In this document: positions 42,042-51,391 of the stretch, piece after piece
How the letters are laid out: the number at the start of each line of letters is the position of its first letter
Numbering within the stretch: position 1 is the first letter of the stretch
NCBI RefSeq assembly: GCF_028898945.1
Contig: NZ_CP118607.1
Location: forward strand, 4,760,001 to 4,824,000
DNA length: 64,000 nucleotides
Source: Pseudomonas sp. PSKL.D1
GTDB lineage: Bacteria; Pseudomonadota; Gammaproteobacteria; Pseudomonadales; Pseudomonadaceae
Reading direction: 5' to 3'
Notes under the pieces: generated by a model
Databases searched by the model: none
What the model saw: only the letters and a program-made list of their open reading frames with translations
Told to the model about the DNA's origin: nothing
Translations under genes and position numbers: made by a program

Positions 42042-42329
42042 ATGGCGCTTGAACGCTGCGACGTGGAAAAGATCGCCCATCTGGCCCGCCTGGGCCTGAA
42101 TGAAGGCGAGCTGCCACGCATTACCGATGCCCTGAACAGCATTCTCGGCCTGGTCGACCAGATGCAAGCGGTCGACACCAATGGCATCGAGCCACTGGCC
42201 CACCCGTTGGAGGCCAGCCAGCGCCTGCGCCCCGACCAGGTCACCGAAAGCAACCAGCGTGAGGCCTACCAGGCCATCGCGCCGTCGACCGAAAGCGGTC
42301 TGTACCTGGTTCCCAAAGTCATCGAGTAA
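42042..42329 (+). CDS. gatC: Aspartyl/glutamyl-tRNA amidotransferase subunit C
   Basis: A 95-residue small subunit that clamps GatA to GatB in the GatCAB amidotransferase. Typical sequence: [20 protein letters not shown] and a C-terminal [18 protein letters not shown]. ggag lies 7 bases before ATG 42042. First gene of gatCAB and divergent from mreB. Confidence 0.95.
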   Translation: MALERCDVEKIAHLARLGLNEGELPRITDALNSILGLVDQMQAVDTNGIEPLAHPLEASQRLRPDQVTESNQREAYQAIAPSTESGLYLVPKVIE

Positions 42330-42344
42330 GGGATAGAGCCTGCC

Positions 42345-43796
42345 ATGCATCATTTGACCCTGGCCGAGATCGCCCGCGGACTCGCCGACAAGTCGTTTTC
42401 CTCCGAAGAGCTGACTGGCGCCCTGTTGGCGCGCATTCAGCAGCTCGACCCGCAGCTCAACAGCTTCATCAGCGTCACCGAGGAGCTGGCCCTGGGCCAG
42501 GCCCGTGCCGCCGACGCCCGTCGCGCCGCTGGCGAAACCGGCGCGCTGCTGGGTGCGCCCATCGCCCATAAAGACCTGTTCTGCACCACCGGCATCCGCA
42601 CCAGCTGCGGCTCGAAGATGCTCGACAACTTCAAGGCGCCGTACGATGCCACCGTGGTCGCCAAGCTGGCAGAAGCCGGCATGGTCACCCTGGGCAAAAC
42701 CAACATGGACGAGTTCGCCATGGGCTCGGCCAACGAGTCCAGCCACTACGGCGCGGTGAAAAACCCGTGGAACCTCGAACACGTCCCGGGCGGCTCGTCC
42801 GGTGGCTCGGCTGCCGCCGTGGCCGCCCGTCTGTTGCCGGTCACCACCGGCACCGACACTGGCGGCTCGATCCGACAGCCGGCTGCCCTGACCAACCTCA
42901 CCGGCCTGAAACCGACGTACGGTCGCGTTTCGCGCTGGGGCATGATCGCCTACGCCTCCAGCCTCGATCAGGGCGGCCCGCTGGCCCGCACCGCCGAGGA
43001 CTGCGCCCTGCTGCTGCAAGGCATGGCCGGTTTCGATGCCAAGGACTCCACCAGCATCGACGAACCGGTGCCGGACTACAGCGCCAACCTCAATGCTTCT
43101 CTGCAAGGCCTGCGCATCGGCCTGCCGAAGGAGTATTTCGGTGCTGGCCTTGACCCGCGCATTGCCGAACTGGTGCAAGCCAGCGTCAAGGAGCTGGAAA
43201 AGCTCGGCGCGGTGGTCAAGGAAATCAGCCTGCCGAACATGCAGCACGCCATCCCGGCGTACTACGTGATCGCCCCGGCTGAAGCGTCCTCCAACCTGTC
43301 GCGCTTCGACGGCGTACGCTTCGGCTACCGTTGCGAAGAGCCGAAAGACCTCACCGACCTGTACAAGCGCTCCCGTGGCGAAGGCTTCGGGGTCGAGGTG
43401 CAGCGCCGCATCATGGTAGGCACCTACGCCCTGTCGGCCGGCTACTACGACGCGTACTACGTGAAGGCCCAGCAGATCCGCCGCCTGATCAAGAACGACT
43501 TCATGGCCGCGTTCAACGATGTTGACCTGATCCTCGGCCCGACCACGCCAAACCCGGCCTGGAAGCTCGGCGCCAAAAGCAGCGACCCGGTCGCCGCCTA
43601 CCTTGAAGACGTCTACACCATCACCGCCAACCTGGCGGGCCTGCCGGGCCTGTCGATGCCAGCCGGCTTCGTCGATGGCCTGCCGGTGGGCGTGCAACTG
43701 CTGGCCCCGTACTTCCAGGAAGGCCGCCTGCTCAACGTCGCGCACCGCTACCAGCAAGTCACCGACTGGCACACCCGCGCCCCCAACGGCTTCTGA
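42345..43796 (+). CDS. gatA: Aspartyl/glutamyl-tRNA amidotransferase subunit A
   Basis: A 483-residue amidase-signature protein that releases ammonia from glutamine for GatB. The catalytic Ser-cisSer-Lys triad is Lys76 (IAHKDLF), Ser151 (GGSSGGSA) and Ser175 ([10 protein letters not shown]). In pseudomonads the complex chiefly makes Asn-tRNA from misacylated Asp-tRNA. It is 15 bases after gatC. Confidence 0.97.
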   Translation: MHHLTLAEIARGLADKSFSSEELTGALLARIQQLDPQLNSFISVTEELALGQARAADARRAAGETGALLGAPIAHKDLFCTTGIRTSCGSKMLDNFKAPYDATVVAKLAEAGMVTLGKTNMDEFAMGSANESSHYGAVKNPWNLEHVPGGSSGGSAAAVAARLLPVTTGTDTGGSIRQPAALTNLTGLKPTYGRVSRWGMIAYASSLDQGGPLARTAEDCALLLQGMAGFDAKDSTSIDEPVPDYSANLNASLQGLRIGLPKEYFGAGLDPRIAELVQASVKELEKLGAVVKEISLPNMQHAIPAYYVIAPAEASSNLSRFDGVRFGYRCEEPKDLTDLYKRSRGEGFGVEVQRRIMVGTYALSAGYYDAYYVKAQQIRRLIKNDFMAAFNDVDLILGPTTPNPAWKLGAKSSDPVAAYLEDVYTITANLAGLPGLSMPAGFVDGLPVGVQLLAPYFQEGRLLNVAHRYQQVTDWHTRAPNGF

Positions 43797-43807
43797 GGAA
43801 TTCACAC

Positions 43808-45253
43808 ATGCAATGGGAAGTTGTGATCGGGCTGGAAATCCATACCCAGCTGGCCACCCAGTCGAAGATTTTCTCCGGCAGCGCCACCACCTTCGGCTCC
43901 GAGCCGAACACCCAGGCCAGCCTGGTTGACCTGGGCATGCCCGGCGTGTTGCCGGTGCTGAACCAGGAAGCCGTGCGCATGGCCTGCATGTTCGGCCTGG
44001 CCATCGATGCCGAAATCGGCAAGCGCAACGTGTTCGCGCGCAAGAACTACTTCTACCCCGACCTGCCCAAGGGCTACCAGATCAGCCAGATGGACCTGCC
44101 GATCGTCGGCAAGGGCCACCTGGACATCGCCCTGGAAGACGGCACCATCAAACGTATCGGCGTTACCCGTGCGCACCTGGAAGAAGACGCCGGCAAAAGC
44201 CTGCACGAAGACTTCAGCGGCTCCACCGGCATCGACCTGAACCGCGCCGGCACTCCGCTGCTGGAAATCGTTTCCGAGCCGGACATGCGCAGCGCCAAGG
44301 AAGCCGTGGCCTACGTCAAGGCGATCCACGCACTGGTGCGCTACCTGGGCATCTGTGACGGCAACATGGCCGAAGGCTCGCTGCGCTGTGACTGCAACGT
44401 GTCGATCCGCCCGAAAGGCCAGGCCGAGTTCGGTACGCGCTGCGAGATCAAGAACGTCAACTCGTTCCGCTTCATCGAGCGCGCGATCAACAGCGAGATT
44501 CAGCGCCAGATCGACCTGATCGAAGACGGCGGCAAAGTGGTGCAGGAAACCCGCCTGTACGACCCGAACAAAGACGAAACCCGCTCGATGCGCAGCAAAG
44601 AGGAAGCCAACGACTACCGTTACTTCCCCGACCCGGACCTGTTGCCGGTGGTGATCGAGGACAGCTTCCTCGAAACCGTCCGCGCCGGCCTGCCAGAGCT
44701 GCCGCCGCAGAAGGTCGAGCGCTTCCAGAGCCAGTACGGCCTGTCGGCGTACGATGCCAACGTGCTGGCCTCCAGCCGTGAGCAAGCGGACTACTTCGAA
44801 CAGGTGGTGAAGATTGGTGGCGACGCCAAGCTGGCCGCCAACTGGGTCATGGTCGAGCTGGGCAGCCTGCTGAACAAGCTGGGCATCGAGATCGACCAGT
44901 CTCCGGTCAGCGCCGAGTTGCTGGGTGGCATGCTGCTGCGCATTCGCGACAACACCATCAGCGGCAAAATCGCCAAGACCGTGTTCGAAGCCATGGCCGC
45001 CGGTGAAGGCGACGCCGACAGCATCATCGAGAGCAAAGGCCTCAAGCAGGTCACCGATACCGGTGCGATCGACAAGATGCTCGATGAAGTGCTGGCTGCC
45101 AATGCCGAGCAGGTCGAACAGTACCGCGCGGCAGATGAAGCCAAGCGCGGTAAGATGTTCGGCTTCTTCGTCGGCCAGGCGATGAAGGCTTCCAAAGGCA
45201 AGGCCAACCCGGGGCAAGTGAACCAATTGCTCAAGGCCAAGCTCGAAGGGTGA
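43808..45253 (+). CDS. gatB: Aspartyl/glutamyl-tRNA amidotransferase subunit B
   Basis: A 481-residue subunit that phosphorylates and amidates the misacylated Asp/Glu on the tRNA. It has the kinase core ([22 protein letters not shown], residues 2-23), the [14 protein letters not shown] and HLEEDAGKS segments, [10 protein letters not shown], and a C-terminal YqeY-like tRNA-binding tail. 11 bases after gatA. A REP cluster follows the stop codon. Confidence 0.97.
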   Translation: MQWEVVIGLEIHTQLATQSKIFSGSATTFGSEPNTQASLVDLGMPGVLPVLNQEAVRMACMFGLAIDAEIGKRNVFARKNYFYPDLPKGYQISQMDLPIVGKGHLDIALEDGTIKRIGVTRAHLEEDAGKSLHEDFSGSTGIDLNRAGTPLLEIVSEPDMRSAKEAVAYVKAIHALVRYLGICDGNMAEGSLRCDCNVSIRPKGQAEFGTRCEIKNVNSFRFIERAINSEIQRQIDLIEDGGKVVQETRLYDPNKDETRSMRSKEEANDYRYFPDPDLLPVVIEDSFLETVRAGLPELPPQKVERFQSQYGLSAYDANVLASSREQADYFEQVVKIGGDAKLAANWVMVELGSLLNKLGIEIDQSPVSAELLGGMLLRIRDNTISGKIAKTVFEAMAAGEGDADSIIESKGLKQVTDTGAIDKMLDEVLAANAEQVEQYRAADEAKRGKMFGFFVGQAMKASKGKANPGQVNQLLKAKLEG

Positions 45254-45268
45254 GCTGAATAGAAGCGG

Positions 45269-45360
45269 CGAGGGCTTCGCCCTCGATCGCGGCTAAAGCC
45301 GCTCCTACAACCCCTACCCTGTAGGAGCGGCTTTAGCCGCGATGGGCCGCAACGCGGCCC
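45269..45360. repeat. Triple-palindrome REP cluster after gatB
   Basis: Three perfect inverted repeats stand in a row: cgagggc-ttc-gccctcg (45269-45285), a 24-bp REP pair (atcgcggctaaagccgctcctaca at 45286-45309, reverse complement at 45320-45343, loop 10) and gggccgc-aac-gcggccc (45344-45360). The last ends 12 bases before the Shine-Dalgarno of the next gene. Confidence 0.85.
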
Positions 45361-45383
45361 CCTTCGCCCTCGGAGCATCCAAT

Positions 45384-45758
45384 TTGCTAAAACGTTCCCT
45401 CAGCACCCTGGCCCTCTTCTCCCTCTTGGCCGGCTGCGCCAGCCACGACATCGACCCCAGCGGTTACGACAAGACCGGCACTGCGTCCTATTACGGCTCC
45501 CGCCACCACGGCAAACGCACTGCCAGCGGCGAACCCTTCAACCAGCATGGCCTGACCGCCGCCCACCGCAGCCTGCCCTTCGGCAGCCGCGTGCTGGTCA
45601 CCAACCTTGCCAACCAACGCCGCGTGGTAGTTCGCATCAACGACCGTGGCCCACACACCCGTGGCCGTCTGATCGACCTGTCACGCGCTGCAGCAGAAAA
45701 AATCGGCATGATCCGTAGCGGAACGGCGCGCGTCCGGGTACAAGGTCTGAGCGACTGA
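45384..45758 (+). CDS. Small RlpA-like lipoprotein (double-psi beta-barrel)
   Basis: A 124-residue protein with a lipoprotein signal (LFSLLAGC, Cys19 as the lipidated residue) followed by an RlpA-type double-psi beta-barrel: [22 protein letters not shown] and the signature [26 protein letters not shown]. RlpA proteins are septal lytic transglycosylases acting on naked glycan strands. This copy lacks the C-terminal SPOR domain that targets RlpA to septa, so activity and location are open. I chose TTG 45384, which has ggag 8 bases upstream and places the signal peptide at the N-terminus; an upstream ATG at 45342 lies inside the REP cluster. Confidence 0.82.
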   Translation: MLKRSLSTLALFSLLAGCASHDIDPSGYDKTGTASYYGSRHHGKRTASGEPFNQHGLTAAHRSLPFGSRVLVTNLANQRRVVVRINDRGPHTRGRLIDLSRAAAEKIGMIRSGTARVRVQGLSD

Positions 45759-45776
45759 CCTGACTGGAGCCCTACC

Positions 45777-46862
45777 ATTTTCGACCTGGCCACCCTGCCC
45801 ACCTTCAGCCTTCTGCAACTGGGCACCGCCCTGCTGCTGCTGATCGCCGGCGCCGAGCTGCTGGTGCGCGCCGCCTTGCGCCTGGCGCAGCGCCTGCACG
45901 TGCGACCACTGATCATCGGCTTGAGCCTGGTGGCATTCGGCAGCACCGCCCCACAACTGACCGTCAGCCTGCAGGCCGCGTACCAAGGCGCTCCCGACGT
46001 TGCAGTCGGCAGCGTTATCGGTAGCAACATATTCAACGTGCTGGTCATCCTGGGCCTGGCCGCGCTGATCATTCCGCTGCGGGTATCGCGCCAGCTGGTA
46101 CGCCTGGATATCCCGCTGATGATCGCGGCTAGTGCCTTGGTATACGCGCTGGCCGCCAACGGCCATCTGGGGCGAACAGAAGGTTTGTTGCTTTTGCTGG
46201 GGCTGGCGGGCTACCTGGCCATGCTCTGGCACCAGTCACGCCACTACGCCCGCACGTACCCGGCACCCAAGGCCATCACCGCCAGCGCGGGGCGCTTCTG
46301 GTCCGGCACGCTGCTACAGGTACTGTTTGGCCTGATTCTGCTTAGCCTTGCCGGCCACCTGCTGCTGGAGGCCGCCGTCGAGGTCGCGACCGACCTGGGC
46401 CTGTCCGAGCGCATCATCGGGCTGACTGTGGTCGCCGTATGCACCTCACTGCCAGAACTGGCTGCCGCGCTGATTGCTGCCATCCGCGGGGAGCGGGAGA
46501 TTGCCGTGGGCACCGTCATCGGCAGCAACTTGTTCAACCTGCTGGCGGTACTGGGCCTGACCGCGCTGGTCACGCCCGAACCATTGACCATTTCACCCAA
46601 TGCCCTGGGCTTCGACCTGCCGGTAATGCTGGGCGTGGCAGCCCTCAGCCTGCCGGTGTTCTACTCCGGCTACAGAATTACCCGCGCCGAAGGGTTGGTG
46701 TTTCTGAGCCTCTACCTGGCCTATGGGCTGCACGTGGTGGCGTTCACCACGGGCATGCCGCTGGCCGGTCGCCTGGAGCGGTTGATGCTGTTCTATGTGC
46801 TGCCGGTGCTTGCCCTGGTGTTGCTGTACACCACGGTGCGCGCCTGGCGGCGCCAACACTGA
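45777..46862 (+). CDS. Cation/Ca2+ antiporter, YrbG-like CaCA family (ATT start codon)
   Basis: A 361-residue inner-membrane antiporter with ten hydrophobic segments and two inverted CaCA alpha repeats (GSNIFNVLVILGLAAL near residue 82, GSNLFNLLAVLGLTAL near residue 247). There is no ATG, GTG or TTG between the preceding stop codon (45756-45758) and a GTG at 45864 that would cut off the first transmembrane helix. ATT 45777 with ggag 7 bases upstream restores the family N-terminus; CTG 45786 is a weaker alternative. The first alpha repeat reads GSTAPQ instead of GTSxPE (Gln60 replaces the cation-binding Glu), while the second keeps Glu227 in CTSLPE. Ion specificity is unknown. Confidence 0.82.
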   Translation: MFDLATLPTFSLLQLGTALLLLIAGAELLVRAALRLAQRLHVRPLIIGLSLVAFGSTAPQLTVSLQAAYQGAPDVAVGSVIGSNIFNVLVILGLAALIIPLRVSRQLVRLDIPLMIAASALVYALAANGHLGRTEGLLLLLGLAGYLAMLWHQSRHYARTYPAPKAITASAGRFWSGTLLQVLFGLILLSLAGHLLLEAAVEVATDLGLSERIIGLTVVAVCTSLPELAAALIAAIRGEREIAVGTVIGSNLFNLLAVLGLTALVTPEPLTISPNALGFDLPVMLGVAALSLPVFYSGYRITRAEGLVFLSLYLAYGLHVVAFTTGMPLAGRLERLMLFYVLPVLALVLLYTTVRAWRRQH

Positions 46863-46932
46863 GCGAATGGCGTGAAAAAATCACCGCCTGGCAGATCGAG
46901 CGCCGCGCATGCGGCGCCAGATTGCAAAGCCA

Positions 46933-48294
46933 TCAGCGTTTGCCCTGACGAGCCTTCTTCAACTTGAACGCTACCCACAACACCGCGATCCACGCGGGGA
47001 TCAACATCACCGATATCCGGATGGGCGGCGTCAGGTACATCACCACCAGAATCAGCACGATGAACGCCAGGCACAGGTAATTGGTGACCGGGTGCCCCCA
47101 GCTCTTGTAGAACGGGGTAATGCCTGCCGCCAGCTTGGCCTTGCGGAACTTCAGGTGGGTGATGCTGATGCTCGCCCAGTTGATCACCAGCGCAGACACC
47201 GCCAGCGCCATCAGCAAGCCAAACGCTTCACCCGGCATCAGGTAGTTGATCAGCACGCACATGCCGGTGGCGAAGGCCGACACACCCAGCGCCGTCAGCG
47301 GGACGCCGCTGCGGCTTACCTTCAGCAGCTGACGCGGCGCATCGCCCTGGCTGGCCAGGCCGAACAGCATGCGGCTGTTGGCATACACGCAACTGTTGTA
47401 AACCGACAGCGCAGCCGTCAGCACCACGATGTTGAGGATGGTCGCCACCAGGTCGCTGTCCAGTTCGTGGAAAATCATCACAAACGGGCTACCACCCTGC
47501 ACCACGTTCTGCCACGGGTACAACGACAGCAGCACCGCCAGGGCACCGATGTAGAAGATCAGGATGCGGTAAACCACCTGGTTGGTCGCCTTGGGGATGC
47601 TCTGGCGTGGATTGTCCGCTTCGGCCGCAGTGATGCCTACCAGCTCAAGGCCACCGAACGAGAACATGATCACCGCCAGCGCCATGATCAGGCCGGTCAC
47701 ACCGTTGGGGAAAAACCCGCCGTACTGCCACAGGTTGGCAACGCTGGCATCCGGGCCACCATGGCCGCTGGCCAGCAGCCAGCCACCGAACACGATCATG
47801 CTCACGATGGCCACAACCTTGACCAAGGCGAACCAGAATTCCATCTCGCCGTAGACCTTCACCTGGGTGAGGTTGATCAGGTTGATGACCACGAAGAAGA
47901 TTGCCGCCGTGGCCCAGGTCGGGAACTCCGGCCACCAGTACTGCACGTAGATGCCGACTGCCGTGAGCTCGGCCATGCCCACCAGCACGTACACCACCCA
48001 GTAGTTCCAGCCCGACACAAAGCCTGCGAATTCGCTCCAGTACTGGTGGGCGAAGTGGCTGAAGCTGCCGGCAACCGGCTCTTCGACCACCATCTCGCCA
48101 AGCTGGCGCATGATGAAGAAGGCCATCAGGCCTGCAATGGCGTAACCCAGCAGCACGGAAGGGCCGGCCAGTTGAATGGTCTGGGCAATGCCCAAAAAAA
48201 GCCCGGTGCCAATGGCACCACCCAGCGCAATCAGCTGGATATGGCGATTCTTCAGCCCGCGCTGCAAACGCTCGGGCGTGCTCTGGTCTTGCAT
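46933..48294 (-). CDS. Amino acid permease, AroP-like (APC family)
   Basis: A 453-residue inner-membrane permease with about 12 transmembrane helices. The first-helix motif LIALGGAIGTGLFLG, the QLGEMVVEEPVAGSFSHFA segment and EADNPRQSIPKATNQVVYRIL are nearly identical to E. coli AroP/PheP, so uptake of aromatic amino acids is likely; related permeases carry GABA or other amino acids, so the substrate is not settled. It is transcribed alone, convergent with the antiporter gene. Confidence 0.87.
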   Translation of the reverse strand: MQDQSTPERLQRGLKNRHIQLIALGGAIGTGLFLGIAQTIQLAGPSVLLGYAIAGLMAFFIMRQLGEMVVEEPVAGSFSHFAHQYWSEFAGFVSGWNYWVVYVLVGMAELTAVGIYVQYWWPEFPTWATAAIFFVVINLINLTQVKVYGEMEFWFALVKVVAIVSMIVFGGWLLASGHGGPDASVANLWQYGGFFPNGVTGLIMALAVIMFSFGGLELVGITAAEADNPRQSIPKATNQVVYRILIFYIGALAVLLSLYPWQNVVQGGSPFVMIFHELDSDLVATILNIVVLTAALSVYNSCVYANSRMLFGLASQGDAPRQLLKVSRSGVPLTALGVSAFATGMCVLINYLMPGEAFGLLMALAVSALVINWASISITHLKFRKAKLAAGITPFYKSWGHPVTNYLCLAFIVLILVVMYLTPPIRISVMLIPAWIAVLWVAFKLKKARQGKR

Positions 48295-48348
48295 GAAATG
48301 TCCTTTGGTCAGGGGGCAGTGTTATTGGCGTTATGTGCAGTCAAGGAT

Positions 48349-49290
48349 CTAGATCCATCCGCCCCACTGCAAGATGAAGATACCGATATTGGTAGTAATC
48401 GCCGCCATCAATGTCGTAATCACAATGATCGAAGCGGCCAGTTCGTGGTTGCCGTTGGCGGCGCGGGCCATTACGTAGCTGGCTGCAGCAGTCGGGCTGC
48501 CGATGTACAGGAACAGGATGCCCAGTTCAGCGCCACGGAAGCCGCACAACCAGGCACCGAGCGTACCGATGATCGGCAACCAGACCATTTTCACCAGGCT
48601 GGCATCGACGGCCAGCTTGCCGCTGTCACGCAGCGCCGAGAGCGACAGGGTGCCACCGATGCAGATAAGCGCCAGCGGCAGTGTCATCTGGGCCAGGTAA
48701 TCGCCCGAGGTCAGCAGCCAGTTGGGCAACGGCACCTGGCCGTATGCCATGGGCGTGGCGACCAGCACGCTGATGATCAGCGGGTTGCTGAAGATGCTCT
48801 TGCAGATGCTCCACGGGTCGGACTTCAAATCCGGGCTGTACACCGCCAGCACCACGGCCGACAGCGAGTTGTACATGAGGATCACCAGGCCCGCCAGCAC
48901 CGCGCCCAGGGAAATGCCGTAGTCGCCATACAAGCTGGCGGCCAGCGCCAGCCCGATCACGCCGTTGTTACCGCGAAACGCGCCTTGGGTGTAGATGCCG
49001 CGCTCGGCCAGCGGGCTGCGCCAGATGGCCATGCCCCAGGCCACGGCGAAGCCCACCAGGGTAGCGGCGACGAAGTAGAGGATGACGCCGGGTTTTACGG
49101 CTGAGTCGAGGTCGGCGTGGTAGATGCCCAGGAACAGCAATGCGGGCATGCAGACATTGAACGTCAACTGCGAGGCAACCCGGTTGAAATTGTCGTCGAT
49201 CAGGTGGATGCGTTTGAGAAACACGCCCATGAACAGCATGGCGAAAACCGGGGCCGTGATGTTCAGCGTCTGGATAAGAAGGGCGAGCAT
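48349..49290 (-). CDS. Auxin efflux carrier (AEC) family transporter
   Basis: A 313-residue membrane protein with about ten hydrophobic segments and the AEC/bile-acid-Na+ symporter-like layout. Typical elements are FNRVASQLTFNVCMPALLFL near the N-terminus and the FRGNNGVIGLALA region with its broken helix. Related bacterial proteins export organic acids or other anions; substrate unknown. A REP pair lies upstream, between it and roxR. Confidence 0.85.
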   Translation of the reverse strand: MLALLIQTLNITAPVFAMLFMGVFLKRIHLIDDNFNRVASQLTFNVCMPALLFLGIYHADLDSAVKPGVILYFVAATLVGFAVAWGMAIWRSPLAERGIYTQGAFRGNNGVIGLALAASLYGDYGISLGAVLAGLVILMYNSLSAVVLAVYSPDLKSDPWSICKSIFSNPLIISVLVATPMAYGQVPLPNWLLTSGDYLAQMTLPLALICIGGTLSLSALRDSGKLAVDASLVKMVWLPIIGTLGAWLCGFRGAELGILFLYIGSPTAAASYVMARAANGNHELAASIIVITTLMAAITTNIGIFILQWGGWI

Positions 49291-49380
49291 GCGCTAGCGA
49301 TCCTGGGAGGGGTTGCCGTTAGGGGGCTAATGATACGCGAATGCGGCGGGGATCGAGGCAATTTAAAGATATGCGCTGCT

Positions 49381-49441
49381 TGCATCGCGGATAAATCCGC
49401 TCCCACAACGGCCGTGTAGGAGCGGATTTATCCGCGATGCA
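49381..49441. repeat. REP pair between roxR and the AEC transporter gene
   Basis: Arms 49381-49407 (tgcatcgcggataaatccgc onward) and 49415-49441 are reverse complements over 27 bases with one mismatch and a 7-base loop. It lies 12 bases after the roxR stop codon, so it forms the 3' end of the roxSR transcript. Confidence 0.85.
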
Positions 49442-49453
49442 GGCAACGCTTTA

Positions 49454-50014
49454 TCAGCGGCGAACGGGCCGCTTCTGCAACTTGCGCTGCAAGGTGCGCC
49501 GGTGCATGCCCAGCGCACGTGCAGTCGCCGAGATATTGCCCTCGTGCTCGTTCAGCACGCGCTGGATGTGTTCCCACTGCAGGCGATCCACCGACATCGG
49601 GTTTTCCGGCACCAGGGTATCCAGGTCGGCATGCTCGGACAGCAACGCCGCCAGCACATCGTCCGCATCCGCCGGCTTGCACAGGTAGTTGCAGGCGCCG
49701 CGTTTTACCGCTTCGACCGCCGTGGCAATGCTCGAGTAACCGGTCAGGATCACCACGCGCATCTCCGGGTCCAGCTCCAGCAGCTTGGGCAACAGCACAA
49801 GGCCCGAATCGCCTTCCATTTTCAGGTCCAGCGTGGCGTAGTCCGGCAAGTCCTGCTGCGCGAGCTTCAAGCCTTCTTCGGCAGAAGGCGCGGTGCTGAC
49901 GCGGAACCCGCGGCGGCTCATGGCGCGGGCCATGACCCGGGTAAAGGTGGCATCGTCATCCACCAGCAGCAGGTGCGGCAGCTCTTCGCCTTCGACCTGG
50001 TTTTCTTCGCTCAT
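49454..50014 (-). CDS. roxR: Response regulator RoxR (RegA/PrrA family)
   Basis: A 186-residue redox response regulator. The receiver domain has the acidic pocket VDDD at residues 18-21, phospho-acceptor Asp63 in ATLDLKM and Lys in VKRGACNYLCKPA. The C-terminus is a Fis-type helix-turn-helix (NISATARALGMHRRTLQRKL). In P. putida RoxSR adjusts terminal oxidases and other redox functions. Its start overlaps the roxS stop by 4 bases. Confidence 0.93.
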   Translation of the reverse strand: MSEENQVEGEELPHLLLVDDDATFTRVMARAMSRRGFRVSTAPSAEEGLKLAQQDLPDYATLDLKMEGDSGLVLLPKLLELDPEMRVVILTGYSSIATAVEAVKRGACNYLCKPADADDVLAALLSEHADLDTLVPENPMSVDRLQWEHIQRVLNEHEGNISATARALGMHRRTLQRKLQKRPVRR

Positions 50015-51270
50015 ATCTCTTCTCCTCGCTTGCCATGGGGCAGGCGCAGTTCGGTCAGGGTGCCACCCTGTTCATGACTATAGAGTTTCACCGAACCGCC
50101 CGCACGGGTCACGCTGGCCTTGCTCAAGAACAGGCCCAGGCCGAAGCCTTTGCCCTTGGTGGTGATGAAGGGTTTGCCGATGGCTTCGGCAATGGCCGGC
50201 GGCACGCCGGGGCCATGGTCGCGGATGCTGATGACGATGTCCTGAGTGTCCCAGTCCAGGCGCACTTCCAGGTCATCAGGGCAGGCATCGGCGGCATTGT
50301 TCAGCAGGTTGAGCAGCGCCTGGGTCAGGTCTGGCGGAGGCGTCAGGCGTGGCACCTGCCCGTCGCGCAGGCGCTGGAAGCGGTAACTGGCCTCGGGGCG
50401 CATCAGGTGCCAGCGGTTAAGTGCTTCGTCGAGCCAGGCGGTAACGTCCTGTTCCACGACAGCCAGGCGGCGATTGGCTTCGGCGGCGCGTACCAGTTGC
50501 TGCAATGTCTCTTTGCACAGCTTGACCTGGTCCTGAAGGATTTGCAGGTCTTCTTGCAACAAGGGGTCTTTGTGATCCTGGCGCATCTCATTGAGCAGCA
50601 CGCTCATGGTTGCCAGTGGCGTGCCAAGCTCGTGGGCCGCGCCAGCAGCCTGGGTGGCCACGGCCAACAGTTGCTCGTCACGCAGGCTCTCTTCCCGGCG
50701 CTCGGAGCGCAGTTGCTCCTGGCGGCGCAGCTCTTCGGCCATGCGCGCGGCAAAGAAGGTAATCACCGCAGCGGCCAGGGCGATACTCAGCCACATGCCG
50801 TAAACCTGCATCTTGTCCCGCGCCATTGGCAGGCCTTCGAGCGGGTAGAACTGCACCAACAGCATGCTGTAGGCCGTCAGCGCGATGCCCGACAGGATCA
50901 GCGAATAGAGCCAAGGCAGGGTCACCGCGGCAATCGCCAACGGCACCAGGTAATAAGAGACGAACGGGTTGGTCGAGCCGCCTGAGTAATAAAGCAGCGC
51001 ACTGTGGATCAACAGGTCGCAGGCCAGCTGCAAGGCGTACTCAAGCTCTGTGACCGGCAGCGACAAGCGCAGGCGCAGTGCGGTGAAGGCACACAGCAGG
51101 GACGACAACGCCAGTGTCGCGGCCAGTGAAAGCCACGGCAACGGCAGCAGTTCGGTCCAGTAGGCAACGCCCACGGAACCTGCCTGGGCGGCCAGAACCA
51201 GTACGCGAATGACGGTCAGGCGCCAGAGGTTCTGGCGGGTGGCGGATAACGGTTGTACGGCGGCGAGCAT
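50011..51270 (-). CDS. roxS: Redox sensor histidine kinase RoxS (RegB/PrrB family)
   Basis: A 419-residue inner-membrane kinase with about six transmembrane helices in residues 15-175. The RegB heptapeptide GGSTNPF (97-103), linked to quinone sensing, is intact. The phospho-acceptor is His213 in AAHELGTPLAT, and the ATPase domain has N (LLNNAADAC) and G boxes (DHGPGVP, GFGLGLF). I chose ATG 51270 with aggagag upstream; a start at 51366 would enclose the promoter region. Translationally coupled to roxR. Confidence 0.94.
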   Translation of the reverse strand: MLAAVQPLSATRQNLWRLTVIRVLVLAAQAGSVGVAYWTELLPLPWLSLAATLALSSLLCAFTALRLRLSLPVTELEYALQLACDLLIHSALLYYSGGSTNPFVSYYLVPLAIAAVTLPWLYSLILSGIALTAYSMLLVQFYPLEGLPMARDKMQVYGMWLSIALAAAVITFFAARMAEELRRQEQLRSERREESLRDEQLLAVATQAAGAAHELGTPLATMSVLLNEMRQDHKDPLLQEDLQILQDQVKLCKETLQQLVRAAEANRRLAVVEQDVTAWLDEALNRWHLMRPEASYRFQRLRDGQVPRLTPPPDLTQALLNLLNNAADACPDDLEVRLDWDTQDIVISIRDHGPGVPPAIAEAIGKPFITTKGKGFGLGLFLSKASVTRAGGSVKLYSHEQGGTLTELRLPHGKRGEEI

Positions 51271-51307
51271 GAGCTCTCCTGATGAGTGCTCCAGGAAAAT
51301 CGGCTGG

Positions 51308-51313
51308 AGTATA
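51308..51313 (-). promoter_or_regulatory. Probable -10 box of roxS
   Basis: TATACT on the minus strand lies 38 bases upstream of the roxS start, appropriate for a short leader. The -35 region is poorly conserved, so an activator may be needed. Confidence 0.35.
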
Positions 51314-51359
51314 CCGAAACCGGGCGCCTCGCTGCGGCGATGCGGCAAACCGCCACACT

Positions 51360-51391
51360 TTGTCACAGGTTCATGATGGCACTTATGAACC
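51360..51391 (+). promoter_or_regulatory. Inverted repeat and possible promoter upstream of the SIMPL gene
   Basis: ggttcat and atgaacc (51368-51374 and 51385-51391) form a perfect 7-bp dyad with a 10-base spacer, about one helical turn between half-sites. It overlaps a possible promoter TTGTCA-N18-TATGAA (51360-51389). This geometry suggests a dimeric regulator site. Confidence 0.4.

Noticed and set aside
43802..45226. 474-codon minus-strand open frame covering all of gatB
   Set aside because: It mirrors a clearly real gene, has no recognisable domain, and its composition is that expected from antisense reading of GC-rich codons.
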